Shown piece after piece: positions 9,639 to 20,724 of a stretch of 64,000 nt of DNA. Below the pieces are notes generated by a model. That model was not told the origin of the DNA. It saw nothing but the letters and a program-made list of their open reading frames with translations, and did no database searches. This DNA is from Podospora pseudocomata. Lineage: Eukaryota > Ascomycota > Sordariomycetes > Sordariales > Podosporaceae. The stretch covers positions 186,001-250,000 of the forward strand of contig NW_026946363.1 in NCBI RefSeq assembly GCF_035222375.1, given 5' to 3'. Position 1 is the stretch's first letter; every line of letters begins with the position of its first letter. Made by a program: the position numbers and the translations under genes.

Positions 9639-12600
9639 ATTGTGAGATTGAAGATTGATGACTAGACAAATTTGAATCAAACAGACCGCTCCTTGAAGAT
9701 TGCTGATAGTTGTATTGTTGTTGCGGTGTTGATGTTGGATTTGTGGTGGGTGGTTGAAAGTGGATACTGCTGAGCCTGCTGTGGAAACGAAAAGGGGCAA
9801 AAGGGGTGGTTCTTCACGATGTAAACAGTGCGCACGGACCAACAGACTTTGATTATCAGGGATACATACATTTTCACAACACTATTTACAGAGAATGAGA
9901 TACATGTAGCTCAAAGTGGTTGTAATCAGTCTGAAGGGGCTCATGTAAGAGTACTACACTCGTGAGCTGGGCATCTCTCTTCAGCAGCCGGTTATGTCTC
10001 GTGGGCGGAATGAGCCGGCATCCGTTCCGGCGCTCGTTGATTGGGCTGCTCGTAGCGTGGCTTTTCAACAAGATATGGGGCGTGATGATGACAACTGTGT
10101 ATGCGCATGTTTTGCGATCACCGAGTTGCATTCGGCTGGAAGAAATCAAGATTGTTCAGGGGGAAGAGTGTGAAAGTACTTTCAGGTCAACGTGACATGG
10201 TGGTACTTTGAGGAGATCTCGAACTGTCTGGACTCTACAGGGACAAAGTATCTATCTTCTTCGGCTCATACTGCTTTGGACGGTTCGAGGTGGCGTTATG
10301 GTTTGGATAGTCTGGTACTCCGCAGTGGAGATGGGGATGTCGCCTCTCACCGGCGTCGTTAGTGATAAGGCACTTTGCAGGCTTTTGGTTTCGGGGAATC
10401 CTTGCTACTGGGTTACTTGAGAATGGAAGAAAGAAACTGAGCTGGGAGGCCGCGAGATCGTGAGATACACCAGAGGGCATAGAGGTGCAACAGGACTCGG
10501 AGTCTTCCCTTAATTGATTGACAGGGCACAGTGCGTCTGACACCGTTGCGGATGTGGCGCTAGTGTTGATGGTGACCGGCTCATTCTTTGCTCGACCTCG
10601 CCGGCGGCTAACTGCGGTGATTTCCGTGGCTGTCCGAGGCACAATGCCACGATGTTTGGCCATGTCTGACCCCTGACAGGTCGATGGGTGCCGAGCAGCC
10701 GATTTCTTCTGTCTCATCTTGTTGAGCAGCTGCCGAGAGGGCGTGGGATGTGTTTAGATTGTGACTGGCGTGTTTGAGTGGTAGGTGAGTATGGTTGATC
10801 ACCCGTTGAACCACGGAAAAGCCTCTCCGGGGAGGTGGAGTTGCACATCGATAACGGCAAGCGAAGGTTGACACCCTTCATTTGTTACCCACCAGGAGCC
10901 TGTACAAAAGATATTGTTGCGGGGTGGTACATTAAGACTGTCTGGGGAGAACAGGCAATCTAAAAGCCGTTGAGCATGATCAGACGGTATAGATGAGGGG
11001 TGTAGATGGTTTTTTTTTCCTTTTTTTTCTTTTTTTTTTGAAAGGATAGCGTTTTTGAATCTTTATTCCATAGACTCGTTGAACTATCCATGGTTAGATG
11101 AGATATTTCAGGATTTCAGTTGATAGACTGTCATGAGGAGAAACAATTCGAGGCAGTCGGAGCGCTGAGATGTGAGTGAGGCGAGAGCGAAGGCGCAGAG
11201 CACTTTGACCCACACCCCACAACAGTTTCATCCACACAGCCCAAGCTAAGGTAAGAAGCTTTGTTGGCAGCACAATGCCCTTTATCCAAGACCAAACACC
11301 ACCGATTCCATCTTTCCGTTTCACCTCTGCCTTACACACAGCCGCTCGGATGACAAAGACCCCAGAGTCTCAACGAGGAGCCGTGGCGGTTATGCAACTA
11401 ACCCACGCTACTCTCGCAGTTCTACCCGCTGCTCTACCACCAACGAGCAACTGAAAAGACGGCTCTTCTGACACAACAACCTGGATGGACAACACATTGT
11501 TTCTCAGTCCACTCCATCTCGCAATAGGCGGTCTACGTATGCAGAGCGGTTCTGTCCATAAGCATTATCTTTCCGAACTGGGATCCCTAGACTCACTTTA
11601 TCGCTGTACAATCATATTCTGACAGATATACTATAGCTTTCTCATAATTATTTGTAACATTGGTTCCCCGAGCCAAGCATGATGCCCAGCCAGGTCTGTC
11701 ATCGATTATTGCATATCGGAGCTGGAAGAATACCGCCATGCAACAGCACTGTTTGGTACAAGTGGACCTTGCAGCTTTGACTCGCAGAGAGAGCAAATCA
11801 TGTTACCTACGCTGCAAGCGACAAGCTATCTTCCCGGGGTCCCAAACACCAGCCTCCGTTCGCCCATCGCGCCATTCTGCGGTGTTTCTCTAGGTCGAGA
11901 CCGCAGACGCCGTCGTATTGCTGCCAGCAACGCCATGCACTCCCTCACCCCGAGGCAAACCTGCATCTACCTCACTAGCTCGCACTTGGCTCTGATCTAA
12001 GCGCCACCACCCACGTCAATCCCATTTTGAAGAGCAATTCTGCGCAAGGTTGTGGACCCCCAACCTTCTCGGCAGATCATCTAGACGGAACGGAAAGCTC
12101 ACCGTGGTGGCAGACGTTAGGATTTCCGGCCCTGTTCTGATGCGTTTTCAAACATCATCCCAAAAAAAAAAAATATGTTCGAGGGGTGCGCGCTGATATG
12201 ACAAGTCAAAGTTGGCTTTCCACAACCAATTACCTTCATCCCCCTGTCCCGACAGACTGGTACAGTCGCTGAGCCCTGTTCATAGCTCTGCTGTTGGTTC
12301 CTAGCGCCACCACTTTCCCCTCGCTTTTCATGGGAGAGGGAGGTAGCATATGAGACTGGTTTGACACGAAATCGAAAGCTGGCATTTTCAGACGGAGGAC
12401 GTGTACCACTGACAGACCATACCCTGTTGGAGAGACTCTGGCGTCTTGTCATCCGATCAGATGGGTCGCGCACGGTGATGGGAGCTAAATCCTTCCGCCA
12501 ATTCAACCGTTGATGGAAGCTATGGAAGTGCCACACATGACGTTTGCATGTTGAGCTGTCCTGCGTTGCACATCGATCAAGAAAACCCGTTCCACGAAAC

Positions 12601-14471
12601 CATCTTGGTTCTCTCGTTGCTTCTTTTGTCCTCGGTGTGGCTGGCGGTGAGTTGACACTCGCCCGCACCAGGGGTCCACCGACAACTCACCTCGAGCACG
12701 ACCTTTCAGGCGCATGTCTGCCTTCCCATTTCAGCTTGGGTAGACACCACAGCTTCACAAGGACCCCCTGCGTCGTGGCGCCTGATCAGCAACTCAGCGG
12801 ACAGGAAGGCAACAGGGGCAGAGCGTTGACCATCGTCTGCCAGTCCCACCCCAACCCTCCAAGATGGTTTCATGCAAGCTTGTTGCTCCTTTTTAGCCAC
12901 CCATCTGACTAACACCATGCCCTTCTGTACCACACAGTGCTTTCGGTGTTAAGTGTTCGCACATGCCAGGAGACACCACCGCGGCACCAGTGGCTTCCCC
13001 AGCTTCAACGACCTGATCACCCCTGTGTGCGCAGGGTCGATCCCACTGAACCATCACGGTCATCCCGCGTCTTCACCAACTTTCTGACCGAGTACCCGAC
13101 TGGCGATAGTGGATGGGTTACCATTTCAACGCGAAGGCGACACTGACAGCATCTAGGATTTCTCCGGGAACCATCCAGGCCACCATGGCCGCCTTCCAGC
13201 CCCAAGTCTGAGGGCTCCCAGGGGCCATGATCAGCCGATTCACTCAGCCTTTGTTTCGATGTCCACCGCTAACGAGAACTGCCTCTCCAATGCAACGGCT
13301 TTCAGGTATGGTATTTTCGGACATAAGGGAACCAGGTAAATGAGGCGAAGATTGCAGAAAACGGCGTGCGTGCACACACGATTCCTGGTTCCGGCTCGGC
13401 TGATGTAGTTCCCCCCAACAGTCACCACCACCATGCTCGAGCATTTTAAGCGCCGAACCAACATGCCGCGTTGTGTGAATCGTGTGCGTCTACTATCCTG
13501 CCTACATGACTTTGCCTACCCTCCATCACCACCCACACCCTCAGGGCTGACGATGTTGTGCGTGTTTGCTACCCAAACCCATCAAGATTGCTTCTCAAAC
13601 ACGCTACTGCAAAATGTGAATAGCCAGCCAGCAACTTTTTCAAAAACTCCCGCGGGATGACAGAATCTGAGATCTGACTAGGTGCCATCTTCAGCAAGTG
13701 ATTCCATGTCTGTTGATCTGCCCACACAGTACGGATAGGTCTGGGTCTCTACTGTTGCAAAGCCTGAAGAGACCTACCTTATCCTGGGAAATGAAGCATC
13801 GATGCCCCCGTCTCAAGCGCGCTGTTGGTTCATCACGCTTTGATTCATTTGAAAAGATTTACCGCGAAGCCGAGGGCTCTCGCTTGCGGCTGACAATCTT
13901 TCAAGGACAACAACCAACAGAAACAAAATGTCTTGGTCTACTACGACCTTCTTCTTTGGTGAACAATACCCAACAAATAGTGGAAACTGTAGCATACAAG
14001 CGCCTCTGCGGCGTAAATGTTTGATTGTTACACGTTACACCGCGGCTGAACAAAGTCTGTGACAAACCACGCTTCATGGTGTTTGGTTCGTCTCAATACA
14101 TCCGGAACGAGATAGGTGGTTTGAGGTGTTAAAAATACGTAGGAAATCTGACACAAAACCGTGTAGGTAGCTATCAACGTGGAAAAAAAATACGCAAATG
14201 CAAAAACAGGCTGCCGCCTCCCATCTTTCTCCTAGTATAAAGTATGTGAGTGACAATAAATGCGCAAAAAGCAGAGTTGCCAGCCCAGACATTGGAAAAA
14301 CATGCAGCCAGATGCGAGCGAGGTATATCCTTCTAAAGAGCAAAAGGCGGAATCGACAAGAAAAAACAATGAATCGTTTGAGAGTTAAGCCTGTGTGGAG
14401 ATATAAATGTCAGCATTCTGATGATTTGAGAGAGGTATAGAAGGGAAACATACCACAGACACTAAAAGCAA
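9639..14471. other. Gene-free stretch, 4.8 kb
   Basis: Short open frames on both strands (the longest about 160-180 codons at 10235-10717 and 12117-12668, both minus) have no recognisable domain, no supporting splice pattern and mixed low-information composition. T-rich runs occur at about 11011-11040 and an A run at about 12161-12173. It lies between the 3' ends of the DUF3176 gene and the F-box-like gene, so long 3' UTRs may occupy part of it. Confidence 0.5.
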
Positions 14472-15947
14472 TCACCCTCTTCTCCTACTTGGTGTCGAAA
14501 GAGGAATAAACGACCCGCAGTCAGTGCATTTGATCTCGGCAGGCCGCCAGTGAATTTTCCAGCATTGGCACACCCAAACCGCCTCTTTGGTCTTGCAAAG
14601 CTCAATCAGATCGCCAGGGCGATAGTATTGCTTCCTGATACCGCAGTCAATGCAGAACCGGCGGATTCCCCAAGTCTCTTTGATTCGCGGAGAGTCCGTC
14701 GATGGCATGCTGCCACCTGCCGCGGTGGAAGTCGATGCTGGACTTCCAGTGCGTTCTGCTCTGCTCGCCCGGCGACTATTGTTTGCCGCCGCCGTGACGC
14801 TGCTTCTCGTAAGGCTCGGGTCGTAATGCGGGTTACCTGTCGAAGAGTAGGCCGATACGGAAGACTTCGGCGGCGTCGAGCGAGCCGAGACGGCACCGGG
14901 CCCCGGCGTACTAGCGGAAGAGCCTGTCTCGCTGTTTCCGTCGTCCTCTGGGTGGTTGTTCCATTTGAATTGCTCAAAACACTCCGGACCCTTGATTTGG
15001 AAGCAGTGGTAGCACCCGAATGATCCAGGGTGCTTGGCATCGTACTCCCTGCCGCTTCCACTCGCATTGGAAGAGGAAGCCCGGCCGGGGAAATAACGGC
15101 GATAGTATTGTTCCGCATAACGAACTCCAGCAATCTTGTCTTCGACTGGGAGGTTGGCGGGGTCGAATTTCTCCTTGAACCAGCGGGACACTTTGGACAC
15201 CTGGAAGCATTCTAGATAGGTGAATGACCTGTGGATCCGGCTGATGATATGGGGAGGCAAGCTCTGCAGTCCCTTGAGAAATGGGGACGGGCCTCGTACT
15301 TCTGGCCGGTATTGGAGTAATGGGGACGTTTGATACGAGTGAAGAGCCGACGATGGAGAGTGGTAAGACGAGGTGGCGAAGTGGGTGAAGTCCAGTCCAG
15401 GAAAGCTCTGCATCAATAGTGGCGAAGGATGGGAGGAAATCGAGCCGACTTGGTAACCGTAGTGTTGCGACTGCGAGTATTGTCTCTGAGAAAGTGACGA
15501 GTAGAGAGTCGCAGGAGGAGCCATGTGCGCCTGAAAATATTGGGATGGGCTTGGCAGCGACAATGTTGTGTGTGCTTGCGGGGTGTAAGACTGAGGTTGA
15601 GGAGACTGCTGGTAGTGAGTGCCGGCTACCAGAGCGTTCCCGATTGCTGAATCTGTCATGCTAGGCACCGGTGATATCGTCCGGGAACTGGTTCCATGCT
15701 GCATGCTTGGGGGGCTTGTGAGAGATGTCGACGACGACACAGAAGATACAGATGCCGAGCGAGTCTCTGCCTGCTGCTTTGTGGCTGGGTTCGAGGAGGA
15801 ATAATAATTGGACGCATTGAAGGCCACTTCGCGGAGAAGTTCAGGGGTCGAGGATGACAACGGCACTGCCGGAGGCGAAGGAGGGAATACACGGTGTGCA
15901 GGACCTCCGAAATACTGCTGTTGCGGGTAGCCCGTTACTTCAAGCAT
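14472..15947 (-). CDS. F-box-like protein with two cysteine clusters
   Basis: Single-exon protein of 491 residues, starting at the ATG with its A at 15947; the frame remains open a little further 5' but without ATG. The N-terminal 220 residues are Ser/Pro/Gln/Tyr-rich and look disordered. Residues about 225-270 hold an F-box-like segment (LPPHIISRIHRSFTYLECF followed by VSKVSRWFKEKFDP), the part that in this family may contact Skp1 of an SCF ubiquitin ligase. A first Cys pair, CYHC, with a third Cys (KGPECFEQ) sits near 311-325. The C-terminal module, about 427-480, has RFCIDCGIRKQYY, VWVCQCWKIHW and IKCTDCGSF, which probably bind zinc. The arrangement is seen in uncharacterised Pezizomycotina F-box proteins. 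I infer a substrate-recruiting or regulatory role; there is no direct evidence for the substrate. Confidence 0.8.
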   Translation of the reverse strand: MLEVTGYPQQQYFGGPAHRVFPPSPPAVPLSSSTPELLREVAFNASNYYSSSNPATKQQAETRSASVSSVSSSTSLTSPPSMQHGTSSRTISPVPSMTDSAIGNALVAGTHYQQSPQPQSYTPQAHTTLSLPSPSQYFQAHMAPPATLYSSLSQRQYSQSQHYGYQVGSISSHPSPLLMQSFPGLDFTHFATSSYHSPSSALHSYQTSPLLQYRPEVRGPSPFLKGLQSLPPHIISRIHRSFTYLECFQVSKVSRWFKEKFDPANLPVEDKIAGVRYAEQYYRRYFPGRASSSNASGSGREYDAKHPGSFGCYHCFQIKGPECFEQFKWNNHPEDDGNSETGSSASTPGPGAVSARSTPPKSSVSAYSSTGNPHYDPSLTRSSVTAAANNSRRASRAERTGSPASTSTAAGGSMPSTDSPRIKETWGIRRFCIDCGIRKQYYRPGDLIELCKTKEAVWVCQCWKIHWRPAEIKCTDCGSFIPLSTPSRRRG

Positions 15948-18900
15948 GGTTTTGGTTGAAAGGTGTCGAGGTAGAAATGTCAAGGTAGAAGGGTTGTGGA
16001 CCAGGGCTGATAGCCAGGTTCTGGGAAGGGAACCGGGTCCCTCTTATGAATCTTGAGCGACTGGCTGCGGGAGCTGTGGTGTTGATGCAGACGGCAGCTG
16101 GGGCGTTGACCGAGTGGTCGGCGGGAGAAGGCTTCGGCACCGGGAGCAGGACTCGTGGATGAAGACTGAATAGGGGGGGCTTTCTCTTCAGGCTCTGCTT
16201 GAACCGCGACAGTCCAGGAACCTCGACGGCGAGCCCTGCAGACAGGGATGGAGGGGTGAGGGAACCAGATGTGCTGTAGGCTGGGCTGGGGCGCACTTTG
16301 ACCTGCAGCGGGTTGTGTCGCAACGGGGGAGAGACTTTCATCAAGCCGATTTGAGGCGTCAGGTAGCAGTCGAGGTACCTTATCCACCCGAACAACACAC
16401 CACACCTTGTCCTGTAGTGATCTGCAACCGATACCTTTGTGAGCTCCTCAGTCGCGTTTTCATTTGGCAAACAAGACAGAGGGACAAGAAACGGATGTCT
16501 CGATGGAGGACACAAATCAGCCCACGCAGCCCTTTCTAGAAGGGACAAGCGCGATCAGAAATGTCCAGCGACATGGTCTTTTTGAACCCGAGCTTTGATT
16601 GGCACTGGCCCTGTGAGACTTGCAGGACGAAATCGAGCGTGGCCTAGGCATGAGTCTGGACCCGCAGCCCCAAACAGCTCACCTGGGGTACTCTCCGGAG
16701 GGCAGGAAACTCACTGTGGTGGTAGCTTGAATCCAGGTCGACGGGCTATGCGTGAGATGCACGACGAGAAGCAGAAACAGAAATGATATCTCGAAATAGC
16801 GCTGTCCTCGTGAGGAGGTGAGAGACGAGAGAGAAAGCAGGTGACGGGCAAGCAATCAGGCAAACCACAGGAAGAGGGTGGAATGTGCGGCTCAGGATGG
16901 AGGATACTCGTGGGGTTTATCCCGTTTCCGCCAAATGGCGCCAGTGAGACTTTCATCGGGCGGTACCTTCCTGGACAAGAACGTATCGACTAGCCCTACT
17001 AGCCCGTCCACTTTATTGCTTCCTTCCCACCTATTGATGCGACAGCAACAACGCAGAGTGCAGCCAGAGAGGTAGGGGGGCATACACAGTAAGGCAGGGC
17101 ATGGTGGTTATGCCAAGTGGACTTGACTAGGGTCCTGTCACGGAGGTGACAACCCCATGCATAACAGATCTTTTTACGCACCGAAGCATGTCAGACTGGA
17201 CGGGAAGCTTGTCATCTTGGCTTGCTTTGGCGTGTGGTTTTCGCCCGTCTCCCACACCAGCCAGAGTTGATTTGCATTCATCTACTGAGCGCAGCTGCCA
17301 TGTCACGTTCAAAAGGTCCCCTCCTTCCTCTCGCTTCTCACTATCGGTTTGCAAGCAAAGAAGGTGCACACCGCTACGCACGAAATGTGGGAAGGAGGGA
17401 GGGTGGGAACGAAGGTGAGGTGATGAAGTGCGTTGAGTTGCCTGCGCACTGTGTAGGGTTGAGGGGGGAACCTGCCACCCTAATCTCAGGCCATCTCCCA
17501 CACACCTAATGACGGCAACGAACGGTCAAAATCCACTTGCCGTCCGTCAACCCGCCCATATTTTGATCCATGCACAGACGAGGAAAGAAAAAGGGCCACA
17601 TCCCGGCAAAGCTTCCACGGGTTGGAGTGTGGAGTGGGAAGGTCGAGCGAGGAAGGAGGTGGTACAGCGTCAGAATCTCAACCCGGCCGATCGCGAGGAG
17701 TAGGGCGTAGGTAACCACCAAAAGGCGAAGGACCCGCCCCAAGCCGCTCAACCACAACCCCCAGATGGCAGTCCGGTGCAGATTATGCCCGGGAATGTGG
17801 CCTATGAGGGAGCAAAGCCTTCCATCCAGAAATAAGCGCACGACCAACAGCATCTTGGCAACCAAGCTGCAGCCAACCAGCTTGCATATATTTGATCCAC
17901 TGACACAGTGTACCCAGACGCTCGGGACGGGCCGCGAATTGTGATTGGCGTAGATTTAGGGCCCGAACTGTCGGGAACGCTAATTCAACGTGTGGTGGGT
18001 CCCAGAAAACGAAGGTTTCCAGGAAGAACACATCCCCCTCAATTTGAAAACCTGTCCTTTTCTGGGTCTCATGCTTTCAAGATTTGCGTGTTCAAGAATA
18101 TATGCCCTTTGTGTCTGCTGGGAGCAGCGCCTGCCGTTATTTCAAATTCCCCCCGTGAGTGATGGAAAACATAGCAACGAACTCTCCAACAAAAATGAGC
18201 TGTCAACAAAACGTGCGGTGCTTGCATCGCGCTTGCCGTACGGGCGGTTTTCTTCCTTCCCATATGTGGCGTGGCACAGCGTCATGTCCCCGTTGCCGAG
18301 CCCCTGTGATGCTATCCATCTTGACCTCCCCTATCAGCGAAAGAGGATACGCTCGCCCCAGAGTCGTCGACTCGATTTAGTTCTGCCACAAATCACCAAA
18401 ACAAAGATGAGATGATACTGGCCGGTGGGCGACATGATGGGGTAGAATTCGCGGCGAGAGGGCGGCGCAGCTCTTTGGCAAAATCAACGGTTGCGACTGA
18501 TATTTGCCGGTGCCGAGCTTAATCGGATGACACCGTGATGGCTGCATACTTGTTCATGCAGTTGGTACCACGACTTTCTTGGGGGCATACTCGTAGGGCT
18601 GGCTGTTGAGGCTCTGGCGCCGTTTCAAACGGAGGACCGAGGTGTCGTGTCATTTCTCCTCAGCTGTGCGGCGTGGGAGTCGGGGACAGCATCATGCAGC
18701 GCTGACCGACTGCTCCTCCAACCTTGGGAACCATCCTTGGTCTTGGCGATCCAAAATGTCTCTCCTTGTATGCTTTGATCATGGATGGGACCGGTGGCAG
18801 GGGGCCTTGGAAGTGGCATCGACGAGTAAAATTCAAACTTCTGAAAAGGGACGAGGTGGCAGAGCCAGCTATCGACGAACAACATGCAGTTTGCAAGCGC

Positions 18901-19224
18901 TGAACCAGTCTGTCGGGTCCTCTAGCGTGTGAGGGTGCATATCTACTGTTGATGTTGTTGAGATCGAACGTCCCGTGATTTGTAAGAGAACGGACTTGCG
19001 TCTGCAACCTTGTACCACTCGGCGTCGGTGGACCTCGGTTTGTTACATGAGTGAGTTGAGAGATCTGGGATAAATGTGATGTTCTGCCTGTTGTTACTGA
19101 AATGGAAAGGGGACGGTGGAGAGGGAGGCCTGCCATACCCATGCGCTCACCACTCTCACTGCCATGGCCGCGACGAATGCGGCCCGTCTCTCGGCATGTC
19201 CACGGCAACTTTTTGTGTGGTTTA

Positions 19225-19234
19225 CCGGCGCCGG
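19225..19234. promoter_or_regulatory. CCGG-NN-CCGG palindrome, Leu3-type site
   Basis: CCGGCGCCGG inside a 12-bp palindrome (ACCGGCGCCGGT, 19224-19235). It matches the everted CGG arrangement CCGGNNCCGG bound by Leu3-type Zn2Cys6 factors, and such a factor is encoded at 56.2-58.9 kb. It has no clear target gene beside it, and a GC-rich 10-mer can occur by chance. Confidence 0.3.
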
Positions 19235-19630
19235 TTCAAAATTCACTGCTCGGGGCTGTGTAGCGGGGGGACCGGGGACTAGTGTCAGTAGCTCCGATCT
19301 TTTCCACCCTAAATCAAGTCTCGATATTGCGGCTGCACGGCGGCTGCGCTTGAGAAAGCCGTACAAGATGCCTTACTGCAATGACATGACGGCCAGCAAG
19401 TTTCGCTCCATGGCCTGCCTCCAGTAAACCCTTTCCCGAACCTCCGACAACAACATCCGCCGTGGAGTGAAACCTCCTGTCCCGAGCGAGATCATTCTCT
19501 CAAGATACATCCTCTGATTGGGATAGACGCAAAAGCCTCATCAACGCAGCCGCGGGGCACACCATCCAAATCACAGTTACCTACCAGGCTTCTCGCCAGA
19601 TATCTCCTCCAATCACCGCCCCCTGCCCCA

Positions 19631-19654
19631 TATATTTAAGGCTACCTAAGGTAG
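19631..19654 (+). promoter_or_regulatory. Possible TATA box and 13-nt palindrome
   Basis: TATATTTAAG at 19631-19640 followed by CTACCTAAGGTAG (19642-19654), an exact palindrome around a central A, then about 100 bases of pyrimidine/CAAC-rich sequence resembling a fungal 5' leader. Only short plus-strand open frames follow (for example a 64-codon one from 19818), so the transcript, if any, is unidentified. Confidence 0.35.
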
Positions 19655-20470
19655 GCTCGGCTTTTCTTCAACAACGTCACAACGCGGGGTCACCTCAACC
19701 CCCTCAAGGCGCAGCAACCTCACTCGTCAACATCCGGTCGTCGTCGGAATTTAGAACCGGTAGGTTGTAGTGTGTCGTTGAGCAGAGGGCAGATCGACAG
19801 GATATACCAGGCTTGAAGTGATGTCGGTAAATGGGCTGTGCCTTGCTTTCACATCAGACGTTCCATGCTTGCGGGGCCGGAAAACCTGTGTTGGTCCGGA
19901 GGACGGTGGGGCTTCGGCTTCGGTTTCGCTTCCCCGCGGGGGCTTGGCTGGACGGAGAACTCTTGCCGCACCGGTATATTGGAAGGCATCGTCAGCAATC
20001 CTTCGATTTTGACCGTGATTCCTAGGTTTTTTTTATAGGTTTTTTTTCTGCAGTTGATAAGCAAGAGACGGGCTGATTTTGAGAGTTGATACACTCCGGA
20101 TCTTGGTCTCGTCCTGCGCATCTTGATGGCATCCTGTAATCTTTTCCGCCGTTTGATCTCCGGCTCCGGGCTGGTGTGCATTTCCTGATTCCCTTTATGG
20201 CTACATCTTTCTGTCACAATTGCTTTCGGGTTCGAATTATTCCAGAAAAAAATAAAAACCCTTCGCTTCAGTTCATTTGGGAGGCTCCCTTGTCGAGACT
20301 CTTGAGACCTGTTTGGGCGATGGAGATGCAACGGTGACACAAGCGGTGCATTTCCAGGCATCAGAGTTGACAGTTGCTATTGCGTAGTGACTAGCTCAAC
20401 AAAAGGAATCCTTTGTGTTGCCGGACGAAAGAAAGTAAACATTCTGTTCAGATGACCCCTCTTATTCCGA

Positions 20471-20491
20471 CCCTGACCCTAACCCTAACCC
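20471..20491. repeat. Interstitial telomere-like repeat
   Basis: CCCTGA CCCTAA CCCTAA CCC: three and a half units of the fungal telomere hexamer, one with a single substitution. It lies about 235 bp downstream of the secreted repeat protein gene. Confidence 0.7.
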
Positions 20492-20724
20492 ACTCTTTGT
20501 CCATCTCCCCTTTCTCCCTTTGACCCTATTTTCGTTTGGTGATATGTTTTTGTGTGGTTTCTCTCTCTTCTCTGGCATGCGGTCCTAAGGTGGAGAAGCT
20601 GCTGCCAGTGCTACGGTCGTCAGGATGGGGACCTGTTGTCTCGGTCAGCTTTCCAGTTACTGTGTAAAGAAAGCCAAATTATACTCACCCCTTCGGTATT
20701 ATCCGCACTAAAAACGACAATAGT

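Larger units (their letters stand above)
15948..20724. other. Gene-free stretch upstream of the F-box-like gene, 4.8 kb
   Basis: Long region 5' of the minus-strand F-box-like gene and 3' of the secreted repeat protein gene. Overlapping open frames at 15940-16548 (minus) probably reflect a long leader. Others, such as 18660-19208 and 19849-20361 (both minus), show no domain. It holds a promoter-like block at about 19631-19654, a CCGG-CG-CCGG palindrome at 19225 and a telomere-like motif at 20471, listed separately. Confidence 0.5.

Noticed and set aside
12117-12668. 183-codon open frame, minus strand
   Set aside because: No domain, no good start context, mixed composition, overlapped by open frames on the other strand.
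15940-16548. 202-codon open frame 5' of the F-box-like gene
   Set aside because: Overlaps the start of the F-box-like gene in another frame; Pro/Ser/Arg translation typical of an untranslated leader read by chance.
20225-20245. GGTTCGAAT-like tRNA B-box
   Set aside because: No matching A-box or cloverleaf could be drawn around it. I found no other tRNA or dispersed 5S rRNA candidate by eye.
19849-20361. 170-codon open frame, minus strand, with basic composition
   Set aside because: No recognisable family, no splice partners, overlapped by three open frames on the plus strand; chance reading.
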